Origin: JANQIO01 sp043513815 | Lineage (GTDB): Bacteria; Pseudomonadota; Gammaproteobacteria; Pseudomonadales; Halieaceae | DNA: 64,000 bases | NCBI GenBank assembly: GCA_043513815.1 | Contig: CP121313.1 | Coordinates: forward strand, 1,550,001-1,614,000 | Direction of reading: 5' to 3' | Shown: positions 8,152 through 16,891 of the stretch, one piece after another | Position numbering within the stretch: position 1 is the stretch's first letter | Layout: every line of letters starts with the position of its first letter | The notes under the pieces: generated by a model | Told to the model about the DNA's origin: nothing | What the model saw: only the letters and a program-made list of their open reading frames with translations | The model's database searches: none | Made by a program: the position numbers and the translations under genes

Positions 8152-9150
8152 ATGCGACTCATCGCCATCATGCTGCTGGTGTTGTGCAGCCCGTCCATGG
8201 CTGCAAACTGCACGCTGGAGAGGGAGGACCTGCTCACCCGACCCGACCGGGACGCCGGGCCCACGGACGTCTATGTCCATACCTATGTCAATGACATCGT
8301 CACCATCAACGATGCGCAGCAGAGCTTCTCCAGTGACGTGTTTATTCGCATTGAATGGACCGACCCGCGTTTGGCCCATGCCGCCGAGACGCCCTGTACG
8401 GTCACTATTGGCGATGTCTGGTGGCCGGAGCTGCAGGTCATGAACCGGCGGGCAGTGCAGAATATTCGCGAGGTTCGACCGCTGGTGGCCTCCGACGGCA
8501 CGGTGAGTATTGTGATGCGGGGCTTCGGCGAGTTCAGTTTTAACGCCGACCTGACCGACTTTCCCTTTGATACCCAACGGCTTGGGTTCGACATTCTCTC
8601 TGTCTACAGCGACCAGGAGATCAACTTTGTCTACGACCCTGAGCGCATCGCCCTGGCGCCCGAGCTTTCCGTGGCCAATTTCACGGTGACCATGCTGGGG
8701 GTGGAGCAACGAGCTGATGTTGTAGCCTCTACCCAGCGCAAGCACGCCCGCCTGTTGATCAATCTGCAGGCGGAGCGGCTGACTGGCTTCTATACCTGGC
8801 AGCAGCTGGTGCCGCTGTTCCTGGTGGTGCTGATGGCCTGGATCGTGTTCTGGATTCCCCGCGAGCACGTGCCGTCGCGTATCGGCCTGGCGGCCACGTC
8901 CATGTTGACCCTTATTGCCTATCGCTTTGCCATGTCATCGGTGCTGCCTCCCATTGCCTACCTGACCCGGCTCGACATGTTCATGATTGGCGCGTCGGTG
9001 CTGGTGTTTTCAGCGCTGGCGTTAGCGGTGGCGGTGACGTATGTGATGGACCGGGTGGATGACACCCTGTCAGAGCGAATGCATGTGGCGGCGCGCTATC
9101 TCATCCCGATAGCGCTGGCGGTTATTACCGGCTGGTCATTCTTCGCCTGA
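8152..9150 (+). CDS. Bacterial pentameric ligand-gated ion channel (Cys-loop receptor family)
   Basis: A 332-residue protein with a signal peptide (1-18), a beta-sandwich extracellular domain (about 19-205) and four transmembrane helices (M1 213-235, M2 243-265, M3 270-298, M4 312-332). The Pro-loop signature is FPFDTQRLGFDI (137-148), without the flanking disulfide cysteines, as in GLIC and ELIC. M2 is SRIGLAATSMLTLIAYRFAM and would line the pore. The family forms homopentamers in the inner membrane gated by ligand or protons. The M3-M4 loop is short, as in prokaryotic members. GGGAGAAG precedes the ATG. Its 3' end overlaps the convergent DUF3604 gene by 15 bases. Confidence 0.9.
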   Translation: MRLIAIMLLVLCSPSMAANCTLEREDLLTRPDRDAGPTDVYVHTYVNDIVTINDAQQSFSSDVFIRIEWTDPRLAHAAETPCTVTIGDVWWPELQVMNRRAVQNIREVRPLVASDGTVSIVMRGFGEFSFNADLTDFPFDTQRLGFDILSVYSDQEINFVYDPERIALAPELSVANFTVTMLGVEQRADVVASTQRKHARLLINLQAERLTGFYTWQQLVPLFLVVLMAWIVFWIPREHVPSRIGLAATSMLTLIAYRFAMSSVLPPIAYLTRLDMFMIGASVLVFSALALAVAVTYVMDRVDDTLSERMHVAARYLIPIALAVITGWSFFA

Positions 9151-11157
9151 AGAGTGCGCGGCGCGATACCAGATGGGTGAGGACCAGGCGCGTTCCTGAA
9201 TGACCGGGGAGTAGAACGGCTGTTCTGTCGGGTCCAGGCAGCAACGGTCATACACCTCACCGATGGCGCCGGCATCGTCCAGCACCGCGTTCATGGTCTC
9301 CGCCTGGGTGACGCAGTTGGCGGCAAACGGATTCACTCCGGCGGCTATGCATTGGCGCGTGCTCCAGCGGCAGCTTGGGTTTTCGAGCGCGCGCACGTAA
9401 TAGAAGGCATCTTCCCCGGGGTTGAAATCCGGATCCAGCCAGACGGCACACAGGTTGGCATGGCCGCTACCGGTCACTGCGCAGCTCTGTTTATCCACCC
9501 CGGCGCTGCTATTTGCTGAGCCCGCCACGTCATAAACCGTCTCATGGGTATTGCCGCCGGCATCGACCCAGCCCTTGATGACCTGCAAGCGCTGCAGGTC
9601 CGTGCCGGGCAATCCCGGACTGCCGGCGTCCTTGGCGGCACTCACCAGAAAACGCGGCGCCTTGTCAGTGGCATTTATGACGCCACCCATGGGAACGCCG
9701 TGGGCATAGGCCTGTTCAATCATGTCCCCCGATTCGCACAGCCCGGCCGGCAGTTCAGCGCCGGCAAAGAATCGCAGGATGGGCCGGGTGCCGCTGGTGG
9801 CATAGGTCTCGCGGCGGCGCATGGCCTCGAAGATGGCGTCGCGACTGTTCTCCTCGGCCCACACCACGGCAAGCCCGCCGGGATTGTCAAAGAAATGGTC
9901 TTGCAGGTTGCGATAGCCGGCATCGCGCCGCCCCAGGTGTCCGGTGTAGTTGTCTTCCTCGACGCCGCCGGGGGTGGCAGAGTGGGTATCGGTGGAGCCG
10001 ATAAAGCCCAGCATGAAGGGATTGATGCCACTGTCCCGGCCCAGGGCCAGGCCATCCTTGAGCACGTTGCGCACCATGTTGCGGCGGGCGAACTGGTCGA
10101 CAGGCACGGGTGCGGCCTCTTCGGTGCGCACTTCACCGTAGACCGTACCCAGCATCGACAGGTTGTCGGCTACCACCTGCTCAAAATCGCACAGCTCATC
10201 CTCGGTATCCACGCCCAGCCCCGCCAGTCGGTCGAAGCGACACTCGGAGGCGGCCTTGTGTTGCACCAGTTCGACCAGCGGCTCGAAGAAGCGCCGGTCC
10301 TCGGCCTCAGCGGCGTTGGCCGGGTCCGGGAACATCAGGCCGCCGCTCAGGTTCGGATTGTGGGGAATGGCCATCACGTCGCAGCCGCTGTCAGTGTCAG
10401 TGCACTGTTCGCGGAGCTGTTGCCACAGGGCCTGGAAGTTGCGGGTGCCGGTGTCGTAGGTGGAGATGGCTGTGTCGGTGACCTGCGCGTTGCGGAAGAT
10501 CACATTGCGATGCAGGTTGTTGTAGTTGGGCGCATCGGTGTACTCGTAGCCGATAAACGTCGTGAAGCTGCATTCGTCGCTGCGGTCGTAGTGGTCCTCT
10601 GCGGCCTGCTGTATGCGCCCCCAGGCCTCCCGGTGAGCGGCGTCGCAATCCTCAAGGGTGCAGACAAAAGACTCGTCGCGATCAGCACCCGGCGTGCCGC
10701 CGGTCACACCCAGTCGCTGCCAGTAATCCAGCGCCAGGAACTGGGCGATAAACCACTCGCTGCGGGTCAGGGCGCAGTAGGGGAAATAGTACGCCGCCTT
10801 GCCGCTGTCCTGGGTACAGATATTGATGGGCCCGAGAAACTCGGCATGATCGGTGACCGCCGTGAAATCCAGCGGCCGCCGCAGCCGGGCCACGACGGTC
10901 TGTTTCGCGTCTGCGTCCGACAGGGTAATAGCCGCGCCTCTGGCGAAGCGGTAGGCCGCCCAGGGATCGTTGCGCTGGCTGGAGATATAGGAGTCGAAGG
11001 AGTAGCTGGTGTGCACATGCAGATCACCGAACAGCGGCTGGCGCTTGGCTGTGTAGTGGCTGCAGGGTGCCCGTTGCTCGGTTCGCTCAAACGCGTGTAA
11101 CGCGTTCGGCAGCAGCAACAGCGCAGTTAGCCAGAATGCCGAGCGGAAGCAGTTCAC
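9136..11157 (-). CDS. DUF3604 protein with PHP-like metal site, exported
   Basis: A 673-residue protein with a signal peptide (ends near ALHAFE). It matches the DUF3604 family: LFGDLHVHTSYSFDSYISSQ near residue 45, then RPLDFTAVTDHAEFLG, with later FIGYEYT, IPHNPN and GFIGSTDTHSATPGGVEE blocks. The clustered His/Asp residues resemble the PHP phosphoesterase metal site. The biochemical role of this family is not established to my knowledge. Several cysteines suggest periplasmic disulfides. The start is GTG at 11157 with GAGGAG 8 bases upstream. Confidence 0.88.
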   Translation of the reverse strand: MNCFRSAFWLTALLLLPNALHAFERTEQRAPCSHYTAKRQPLFGDLHVHTSYSFDSYISSQRNDPWAAYRFARGAAITLSDADAKQTVVARLRRPLDFTAVTDHAEFLGPINICTQDSGKAAYYFPYCALTRSEWFIAQFLALDYWQRLGVTGGTPGADRDESFVCTLEDCDAAHREAWGRIQQAAEDHYDRSDECSFTTFIGYEYTDAPNYNNLHRNVIFRNAQVTDTAISTYDTGTRNFQALWQQLREQCTDTDSGCDVMAIPHNPNLSGGLMFPDPANAAEAEDRRFFEPLVELVQHKAASECRFDRLAGLGVDTEDELCDFEQVVADNLSMLGTVYGEVRTEEAAPVPVDQFARRNMVRNVLKDGLALGRDSGINPFMLGFIGSTDTHSATPGGVEEDNYTGHLGRRDAGYRNLQDHFFDNPGGLAVVWAEENSRDAIFEAMRRRETYATSGTRPILRFFAGAELPAGLCESGDMIEQAYAHGVPMGGVINATDKAPRFLVSAAKDAGSPGLPGTDLQRLQVIKGWVDAGGNTHETVYDVAGSANSSAGVDKQSCAVTGSGHANLCAVWLDPDFNPGEDAFYYVRALENPSCRWSTRQCIAAGVNPFAANCVTQAETMNAVLDDAGAIGEVYDRCCLDPTEQPFYSPVIQERAWSSPIWYRAAHSSGEE

Positions 11158-11222
11158 AGTTTGCGCTCCTCATTGCCTGATCTGTGAGCGGGTTCCGGGA
11201 TGGTACCGCCAGCGCCCCACAA

Positions 11223-11242
11223 AGTGTGAATCCATTCACGCT
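11223..11242. promoter_or_regulatory. Palindromic operator candidate upstream of TetR gene
   Basis: AGTGTGAAT-CC-ATTCACGCT has 9-bp half-sites matching at 8 of 9 positions, 47 bases before the TetR start and 66 bases from the divergent DUF3604 start. A TAGAAT (11262-11267) could be the -10 box of the TetR gene. This is the usual place and shape for an autoregulatory TetR operator. Binding is inferred. Confidence 0.5.
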
Positions 11243-11288
11243 AATCTTCGCGAGTGCTCACTAGAATGAACCGCCAAGGAGATGACGT

Positions 11289-11960
11289 ATGCAAACAGCA
11301 ACGATCAGTGAGCGCAACGTGGAACTGGTAGAGAAAAACCGGCCGCAGCAGCAGCGCGCAATCAAGACCTACGAGGCGATACTCAGCGCCACAGGTGAAC
11401 TGTTGTACGAGGTGGGCCTTGAGCGCATCTCTACCAACATCATTGCCGAACGGGCGGGTGTCACGGTGCCTGCGCTGTACCGCTATTTCCCCAACAAATA
11501 TGCCGTACTCAATGCACTGGGTTCGCGCCTGCTGAATGCCCGCAAGGCGGTATTCGAACGCTGGTACCAGGACCGTCTGGAGGGCCAGGGGGCCTATGCC
11601 CTGCTGGAAGGCCTCAATGAACTGATACTCGGCGTCTACCGGGTGACCCGGGACTTCCCCGGCGGCGTTGAATTGCTGCACGGCATGCAGGCCATGACGC
11701 CACTGCAGAAAGTCCAGCAGGAACATGACTGGACAGTCGCCCGCACCTTCGGCCGACTCTGGGCGGAGCTGAATCATGTGCAGTGCACGGAAGAGCTGGT
11801 GAGCAAATCTCGCGTGGCAGTCGCCATGGGTTTCGCCAGCATCCAGGTAGCGCTGGAAGACAGTGCCATGTCCCCGGAAGTCGCCGCAAGGGAAGGTGCC
11901 GCTGCGCTGCGCTGCTACCTGGAGCACGGTATGGTGGCAACAGCCCACGGCGTCAATTGA
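11289..11960 (+). CDS. TetR-family transcriptional regulator
   Basis: A 223-residue protein. The N-terminal HTH is typical of TetR: AILSATGELLYEVGLERIST, then NIIAERAGVTVPALYRYFPN (recognition helix) and KYAVLNALG. The C-terminal ligand domain is all-helical with no clear family. AAGGAG lies 8 bases before the ATG. It is followed on the same strand by two acyl-CoA dehydrogenase genes after 154 bases, so it may control acyl-CoA degradation and sense an acyl-CoA. That is inferred from position only. Confidence 0.85.
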   Translation: MQTATISERNVELVEKNRPQQQRAIKTYEAILSATGELLYEVGLERISTNIIAERAGVTVPALYRYFPNKYAVLNALGSRLLNARKAVFERWYQDRLEGQGAYALLEGLNELILGVYRVTRDFPGGVELLHGMQAMTPLQKVQQEHDWTVARTFGRLWAELNHVQCTEELVSKSRVAVAMGFASIQVALEDSAMSPEVAAREGAAALRCYLEHGMVATAHGVN

Positions 11961-12114
11961 ACGTCATACCTCTTCTTATCTCTTCAAACACCCGCGGCGG
12001 GCAGATAACACTGCCCGCCAGCCCGAGACAATGAACTGAGCCTGAACAGCTGTTTGCTCCGCGCGGGGCAGGCCACTATTATCTGTCGTTTGCTGAAGAA
12101 CTGGAGACCCGCAA

Positions 12115-13362
12115 ATGGCTGAATCCGAAACCAAGGATACCCCCGAACAGGCCGAGTTCCGGCAGTACTGTCGCGACTGGCTGGCAGACAATGCGCCCCC
12201 CGAGACCGATATTCGCCTGCCGCTTTCCCCCCTGGAAATCATGACCACCGACCAGCTGCACTACCTGCAGGACTGGCAGAAGAAGGCCTATGATGCCGGG
12301 CTGGTGGGTTGCGACTACCCCGAGGAAGTCGGCGGCGGCGGCCGCAATGACTGTCAGCGGGTCGCCAACGCGGAGATGCAGGGGGCCAAGACGCCGTTCT
12401 TTCCCAATGTCATCGGTCTCGGTATGGCGGCGCCGACCGTGTTCTATCACGCCCAGGAGGGCAAGAGCGCCGAGCTACTGCCAAAACTGTTTTCCGGTGA
12501 GGAAATCTGGTGCCAGGGCTTCAGTGAACCCGGCTCCGGCTCCGACCTGGCCAGTGTGCAGACCTTTGCCGAGCAGCAGGGCGACAAGTGGATTATCAAC
12601 GGCCACAAGGTGTGGACCTCCCTGGCGCACTTCGCGGAGTGGATGATAATCCTGCTGCGTACCGACAAGTCGCATAAATATGACGGCTTGTCCTACTTCG
12701 TTGTGCCGATTCGGGCCGCGCTCGGTAAGGGCGTAACCGTCAAGCCGCTGATCAAGATAACGGGAGAAACCGGCTTCAACGAGGTGATTTTTGAGAACCT
12801 GGAAGTGGACGACAGCTATCGGCTTGATGCGGTTGGCAAGGGCTGGCAGGTCGCCATGACCACCCTGGCCCACGAACGCAACGCCGCCCAGCTGGTGACC
12901 CCGTCCGCCGGTGGCCGGGTGCAGCAGCGTGAGGGCGAGGAGCAGACCAGCTTCGGCGCCATGAGCCTGGTAGACCTGGCCAAATCCAGCGCCCGTAACG
13001 GCAAGACCGCCGCCGACGACCCGGTCATCCGCGACCGCATCATGCAGGAAATGATTCGTGAGGAGGGCTTCAAGCAGTGCCGACGCCGCTCGCGGGTGCA
13101 GGGCCTGATCGACCATCCCATGCGCATTCCGCTGCAACACAAGCTGCGCCAGAGCGAGATCATGCAGGACATGGCACAGCTGGCCACGGAGATCGAAGGC
13201 CCCGCCAGCTCCCTGTACATCGCAGACGACAATGCGCCGGCCAATGCCCGCTGGCCCCTGGGTCACATGAACTCCTATGGCTTTACCATCGCCGCTGGCA
13301 CCAGTGAAGTGCAGCGCAATATTCTCGGCGAGCGGGTCCTCGACCTGCCCAAGTCCAAGTAA
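12115..13362 (+). CDS. Acyl-CoA dehydrogenase (FadE-type), first of a pair
   Basis: A 415-residue FAD enzyme that introduces the alpha,beta double bond into an acyl-CoA. The flavin/substrate block WCQGFSEPGSGSDLASVQT, followed by INGHKVWTS, is typical, as is the C-terminal GTSEVQRNILGERVLDLPK. The insert with SSARNGKTAADDP and CRRRSRVQGL resembles the actinobacterial FadE groups that act on bulky or steroid-like acyl-CoAs. The second dehydrogenase gene starts 15 bases downstream. Adjacent unequal ACAD genes often encode heterotetramers, so these two may assemble together. The substrate is unknown. Confidence 0.88.
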   Translation: MAESETKDTPEQAEFRQYCRDWLADNAPPETDIRLPLSPLEIMTTDQLHYLQDWQKKAYDAGLVGCDYPEEVGGGGRNDCQRVANAEMQGAKTPFFPNVIGLGMAAPTVFYHAQEGKSAELLPKLFSGEEIWCQGFSEPGSGSDLASVQTFAEQQGDKWIINGHKVWTSLAHFAEWMIILLRTDKSHKYDGLSYFVVPIRAALGKGVTVKPLIKITGETGFNEVIFENLEVDDSYRLDAVGKGWQVAMTTLAHERNAAQLVTPSAGGRVQQREGEEQTSFGAMSLVDLAKSSARNGKTAADDPVIRDRIMQEMIREEGFKQCRRRSRVQGLIDHPMRIPLQHKLRQSEIMQDMAQLATEIEGPASSLYIADDNAPANARWPLGHMNSYGFTIAAGTSEVQRNILGERVLDLPKSK

Positions 13363-13377
13363 GCGAAGGGTACCGAT

Positions 13378-14508
13378 ATGTCACAACCGCAAAACTTCGG
13401 CTTTGGCGAAGAAGAAACCATGCTGCGTGATTCCGCGCGTAAATTTTTTGCAGACAACCTGCCGGTGGACCAGCTGCATGCGCTGGTCGCTGACGACTCC
13501 GATCCCCACCGCGACCTGGCCGTAAAATGGAAGCCCGAACTGTGGCAACAGATGGTCGAGCTGGGCTGGACCATGCTGGCAGTGCCGGAAAGTGCCGGCG
13601 GCCTGGGCATGAGCGCAGTGGCCGTGGCGGCACTGTGTGAAGAGGCCGGCCGCGCCGCTTTCCCGTCGCCGCTGTTGCCGACGATCAATACCACCTACCT
13701 GTTGGCCGCCTGCGATACCGTGGCTGCCAATGCTGCGCTGGAAGCCATCGTCGGTGGTACCGCTGCCAGCCCCGCCCTGGTCAATGCCCAGGGCAGCTGG
13801 GAAGACGCTGACACCGACGTGACCTTTGCCGACGGCAAACTCACCGGCACCGCCGCCTATGTGCAGGATGCCCAGAAAGTGAACCAGTTTCTGGTGAAAG
13901 CCAAACACGGTTCTGGCCTGGGCTTGTACTGGGTGGCCAGCGATGCCGAGGGCGTCAGCCTGCAGTCCGACGCCATCGTCGACCTGACCCGTGACCAGGC
14001 CCGCGTCAGTTTTGACGGCGCCGAGGCCGTCGAGGTCAGCAATGACGCCCTCGCGGCCCTCGATAAGGCCATGCCCGCCATCTGGACCATGGTGTCGGCC
14101 GATATGGTCGGTGCTGGCGAGTGGGAGCTACAAACCACCGCCGAGTACGCCCGCACCCGCAAGCAGTTCGAGCGCGAAATCGGTTTCTTCCAGGCAGTGA
14201 AGCACCCGCTGGTCAACGCCATGGTCGATATCGACCAGTCCCGTTCGCTGGTCTACAACGCCGCCTGCGCTCTGGACCACGAACCGGAGAAAGCCAGAAA
14301 GTACGCCCACATGGCCAAGTCCTCGGCCAGCGACATGGCGATCTTTGTCTCGGGCCGCGCCGTGCAGTTCCACGGCGGCATCGGTTTCACCTGGGAGTGC
14401 TACGTGCACCTGTTCTTCAAGCGCCAGAACCACAATGCGGTGCTGTGGGGCGACGGCGCCTGGCATCGTGCGCGACTGGCCGACCTGTTGATGGGTGTTG
14501 CTGCCTGA
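13378..14508 (+). CDS. Acyl-CoA dehydrogenase, second of a pair
   Basis: A 376-residue member of the same family. The N-terminal helical domain (EEETMLRDSARKFFADNLP) and middle beta domain are shorter and more divergent than in its neighbour. The C-terminal domain keeps TRKQFEREIGFFQAVKHPLV and VQFHGGIGFTWECYVHLFFK, the signature of the FadE28/ChsE-like smaller subunits. The canonical SEPGSGSD block is not recognisable, which suggests a subunit dependent on its partner. The 15-base gap to the upstream gene means co-transcription. A variable-arm dyad element follows. Confidence 0.87.
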   Translation: MSQPQNFGFGEEETMLRDSARKFFADNLPVDQLHALVADDSDPHRDLAVKWKPELWQQMVELGWTMLAVPESAGGLGMSAVAVAALCEEAGRAAFPSPLLPTINTTYLLAACDTVAANAALEAIVGGTAASPALVNAQGSWEDADTDVTFADGKLTGTAAYVQDAQKVNQFLVKAKHGSGLGLYWVASDAEGVSLQSDAIVDLTRDQARVSFDGAEAVEVSNDALAALDKAMPAIWTMVSADMVGAGEWELQTTAEYARTRKQFEREIGFFQAVKHPLVNAMVDIDQSRSLVYNAACALDHEPEKARKYAHMAKSSASDMAIFVSGRAVQFHGGIGFTWECYVHLFFKRQNHNAVLWGDGAWHRARLADLLMGVAA

Positions 14509-14560
14509 GACCCCTGCTTGTTTGGAGTGCAGGTTATTCATGCAGGAGCTTCGTAGCGAC

Positions 14561-14743
14561 GCGTCAGTGCCGGGACCGGTATCAGCACGGGCGCTGGTGA
14601 TTGGGCTGTTTCGGCTGCTGCGGAACTCAACCATTTTTGCTGCGCAAAAATCGGGATTCGGACAGTCCTCGCAGAAAGCCCCGAAACAGCCCAATCACCA
14701 AAGCGCGCCCTGAATGTGCTGATACCGGTCCCGGCACTGACGC
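14561..14743. repeat. Variable-arm dyad element, family 1, copy B
   Basis: A 183-bp dyad. The outer 28-bp arms (14561-14588 and 14716-14743) are perfectly complementary, as are the inner 20-bp arms (14595-14614 and 14681-14700). The core (14615-14680) contains TTTTTGCTGCGCAAAAA, then TCGG and TCGGACAGT-CTCGC, which match the minus strand of the element at 7213-7408. The arms share no sequence with that copy. No gene is visible in the 280-base gap it occupies. Confidence 0.88.
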
Positions 14744-14788
14744 TCGGCACATCGCAAAGAGCCGCAGGTTAGAGCTGCTGCTAGAGCG

Positions 14789-16660
14789 TTAATGGGCCTT
14801 GGGTGGTACCGGCTCGACGTAGTAGTCCTCTAACCAGCGGTCGATATCGACTTCGTCGATCTGTTCTGGTTCCAGAAACTCCCTGGCGTACTTCAGGTAG
14901 TCGCCGGAGCGCAGGAAGATGCGCATCAGTTCGCCGTCCAGTTTGCCCTGTTTCACCATGTTGCCGAGGATGCCCAGGGCGACAGACAGTTTCATGGGGC
15001 CCTTGTAGGGGCGGTCTGGCGCGACCAGCGCCTCGTAGATGTCGGCGATTGCCAGGATGCGCGATTGTATCGGCATGTCCTTGCCTTCGATGCCGTTGGG
15101 GTAGCCGGTGCCGTTGAGGTGTTCGTGGTGGGCGCCGGCGTAAAGCGGCAGCCGTTTCTGTTTGCGCGGGAAGGGCAGTGCCATGAGCCAGCGCCAGGAA
15201 CGGTCGGCGTGCAGGTTGATGGCGTCGCGCTCGGTCTGGTTGAGGGTGCCCCGGTTGATCAGCAGATTTTCCTTTTCCCAGTCGTCGATCAGGCGGCCGG
15301 GCTTACTGGTTTCTTCCACCGACTCAACCAGCGGATAGCCGTGGTCCATGACCACGTTGGCCTTGAAGTGCCGGTCCACGGGTACGGCGGCCAGTTCCTC
15401 GATCAAGGCCACGGTCTCATCACTGACGAACTCGCCGCCGCGATTGGCTGCAAACAGTGCCATCAGCTTTTTCGACAGGGTAGTTTTTTCGGCCTGGAAC
15501 TGCTGCTCGATCAGCTCCAGTGCATTGTTATCGGCGCCTTCCCTCACAGCCTTGAGCTGCTGTTCCAGCGCCTCGATACGGGCGTCCTTGATGCGTGAGC
15601 TGAAGCGGTCGGCAATCAGTTCGAAGCGGTCCATTACAAACTGCAGTTTCACCTGTTTGGAGACGATGTGCTCCGGGGTGGTGATCTTGCCGATATCGTG
15701 GAGCCAGCCGGCCAGACGCATTTCCGCCATGTCGTCGGTGTCGAAGCGCACCCCGGCATACATGCCTTCTTGCCAGTTGCTGAGGGATTCAGAAATGGCT
15801 TCGCCCAGGGCGGCCACGCGGCGGATGTGGTTGTAGGTGTGGGGCGATTTCTCGCCCAGGCCCTCGGCCAGCACGGTGACAAACGAGTTGAACAATACGG
15901 CCTGTTCATCAATCAGCCGCTGGGTGGTGATCGAGGCGGCCGCCGGGAACGAAATGGACTGCACCAACTCGATGTCTTCCTGGCTGAAGGGGATGATCGC
16001 GCTCGCTTCACCGCGACGATTGATAAGCTGCAGTATGCCGATCATGTTGCTTTCGTGATCTTCCAGCGGGATCACCAGCATAGACTGGGAGCGGTAGCCG
16101 TTGGCCTCGTCGTAGGCACGAGTTCCGTCGAAAGAGAACCCCTCAACATCGTAGACGTCGGCAAAGTTCAAAAGCTCCCGGTTGTTGGCGCAGTAAGCCG
16201 ATACGTTTGCATCATTGGGCTCGCCGTCCACCTCCAGTGGCACCGGCGGCATCATGTCGATGTCGTTACCCTTGAGGAAGGTGTTCATGGTTTCATTCTG
16301 CAGCGCCACAAAACGCAGTTCGCGGTGCGCCACCCGGGCCGGGTCGATCGGGTCGTTGGCGAACTCTTCATGCAGCATGTAGATGGAGCCGCCGTCCGAA
16401 TTGGTCAGCTTGCGGGCGGTGTTGAGCGTAATCTCCAGAATATTGGCGATGTCTCGCTCGCGGGTAAACGACACGCCGGCGCGGGTCACGAGGTCCAGCT
16501 TGCGGCGATTCTCCAGGGTAGCCAGCTGTTCCTCGGAGAGCAGTTCGCGGAAGTGATCGATACCACCTTCCTGGTGCAGGATGTCGTCGACAAAGGCCTG
16601 CAGATCTGACGACAAGATTTCTGTCAGGTCAGGCCTGGGTTCGTTACTGGTTTCACTCAT
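14789..16660 (-). CDS. GAF / HD-GYP domain protein, probable cyclic-di-GMP phosphodiesterase
   Basis: A 623-residue cytoplasmic protein. Residues 55-250 form a GAF-like sensor domain (TLNTARKLTNSDGGSIYMLH). The HD-GYP domain follows, with HD in GWLHDIGKITTPEHI (321-322) and HHEHLNGTGYP (511-521). HD-GYP enzymes hydrolyse cyclic di-GMP. About 190 residues, including a predicted coiled coil (354-425), separate the HD and HH-GYP halves, which is longer than usual. The start at 16660 (MSETSNEPRP) is preferred over a TTG 11 codons upstream. Confidence 0.87.
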   Translation of the reverse strand: MSETSNEPRPDLTEILSSDLQAFVDDILHQEGGIDHFRELLSEEQLATLENRRKLDLVTRAGVSFTRERDIANILEITLNTARKLTNSDGGSIYMLHEEFANDPIDPARVAHRELRFVALQNETMNTFLKGNDIDMMPPVPLEVDGEPNDANVSAYCANNRELLNFADVYDVEGFSFDGTRAYDEANGYRSQSMLVIPLEDHESNMIGILQLINRRGEASAIIPFSQEDIELVQSISFPAAASITTQRLIDEQAVLFNSFVTVLAEGLGEKSPHTYNHIRRVAALGEAISESLSNWQEGMYAGVRFDTDDMAEMRLAGWLHDIGKITTPEHIVSKQVKLQFVMDRFELIADRFSSRIKDARIEALEQQLKAVREGADNNALELIEQQFQAEKTTLSKKLMALFAANRGGEFVSDETVALIEELAAVPVDRHFKANVVMDHGYPLVESVEETSKPGRLIDDWEKENLLINRGTLNQTERDAINLHADRSWRWLMALPFPRKQKRLPLYAGAHHEHLNGTGYPNGIEGKDMPIQSRILAIADIYEALVAPDRPYKGPMKLSVALGILGNMVKQGKLDGELMRIFLRSGDYLKYAREFLEPEQIDEVDIDRWLEDYYVEPVPPKAH

Positions 16661-16891
16661 GATCTTGGTTGCCCTGGCACCTGTTGAGCACAAAGCTGAA
16701 GTGTAGCAGTTGTGATTGGTTTCTCATCCTGGAAGGAAAGGTCACGTCTGCAGCAAAATTGCGATTTGCATGAAGATCAACAACCTATATTCTTATCGCG
16801 ACCATGGGGTTACACCAGTTGCTATGGCGCTGCGTATTGGAAGCAGGTGCCCAGGGAAGAAAACTAAAACAACAGGAACAGGGGATTAATA

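Noticed and set aside
9544..11100. 518-residue plus-strand open frame
   Set aside because: It is antisense to the DUF3604 gene, which has a signal peptide, conserved motifs and a good Shine-Dalgarno. The frame is a high-GC shadow.
14495..14792. Short frames across the second dyad element
   Set aside because: They translate the repeat in several frames. No ribosome-binding site or protein family is apparent.
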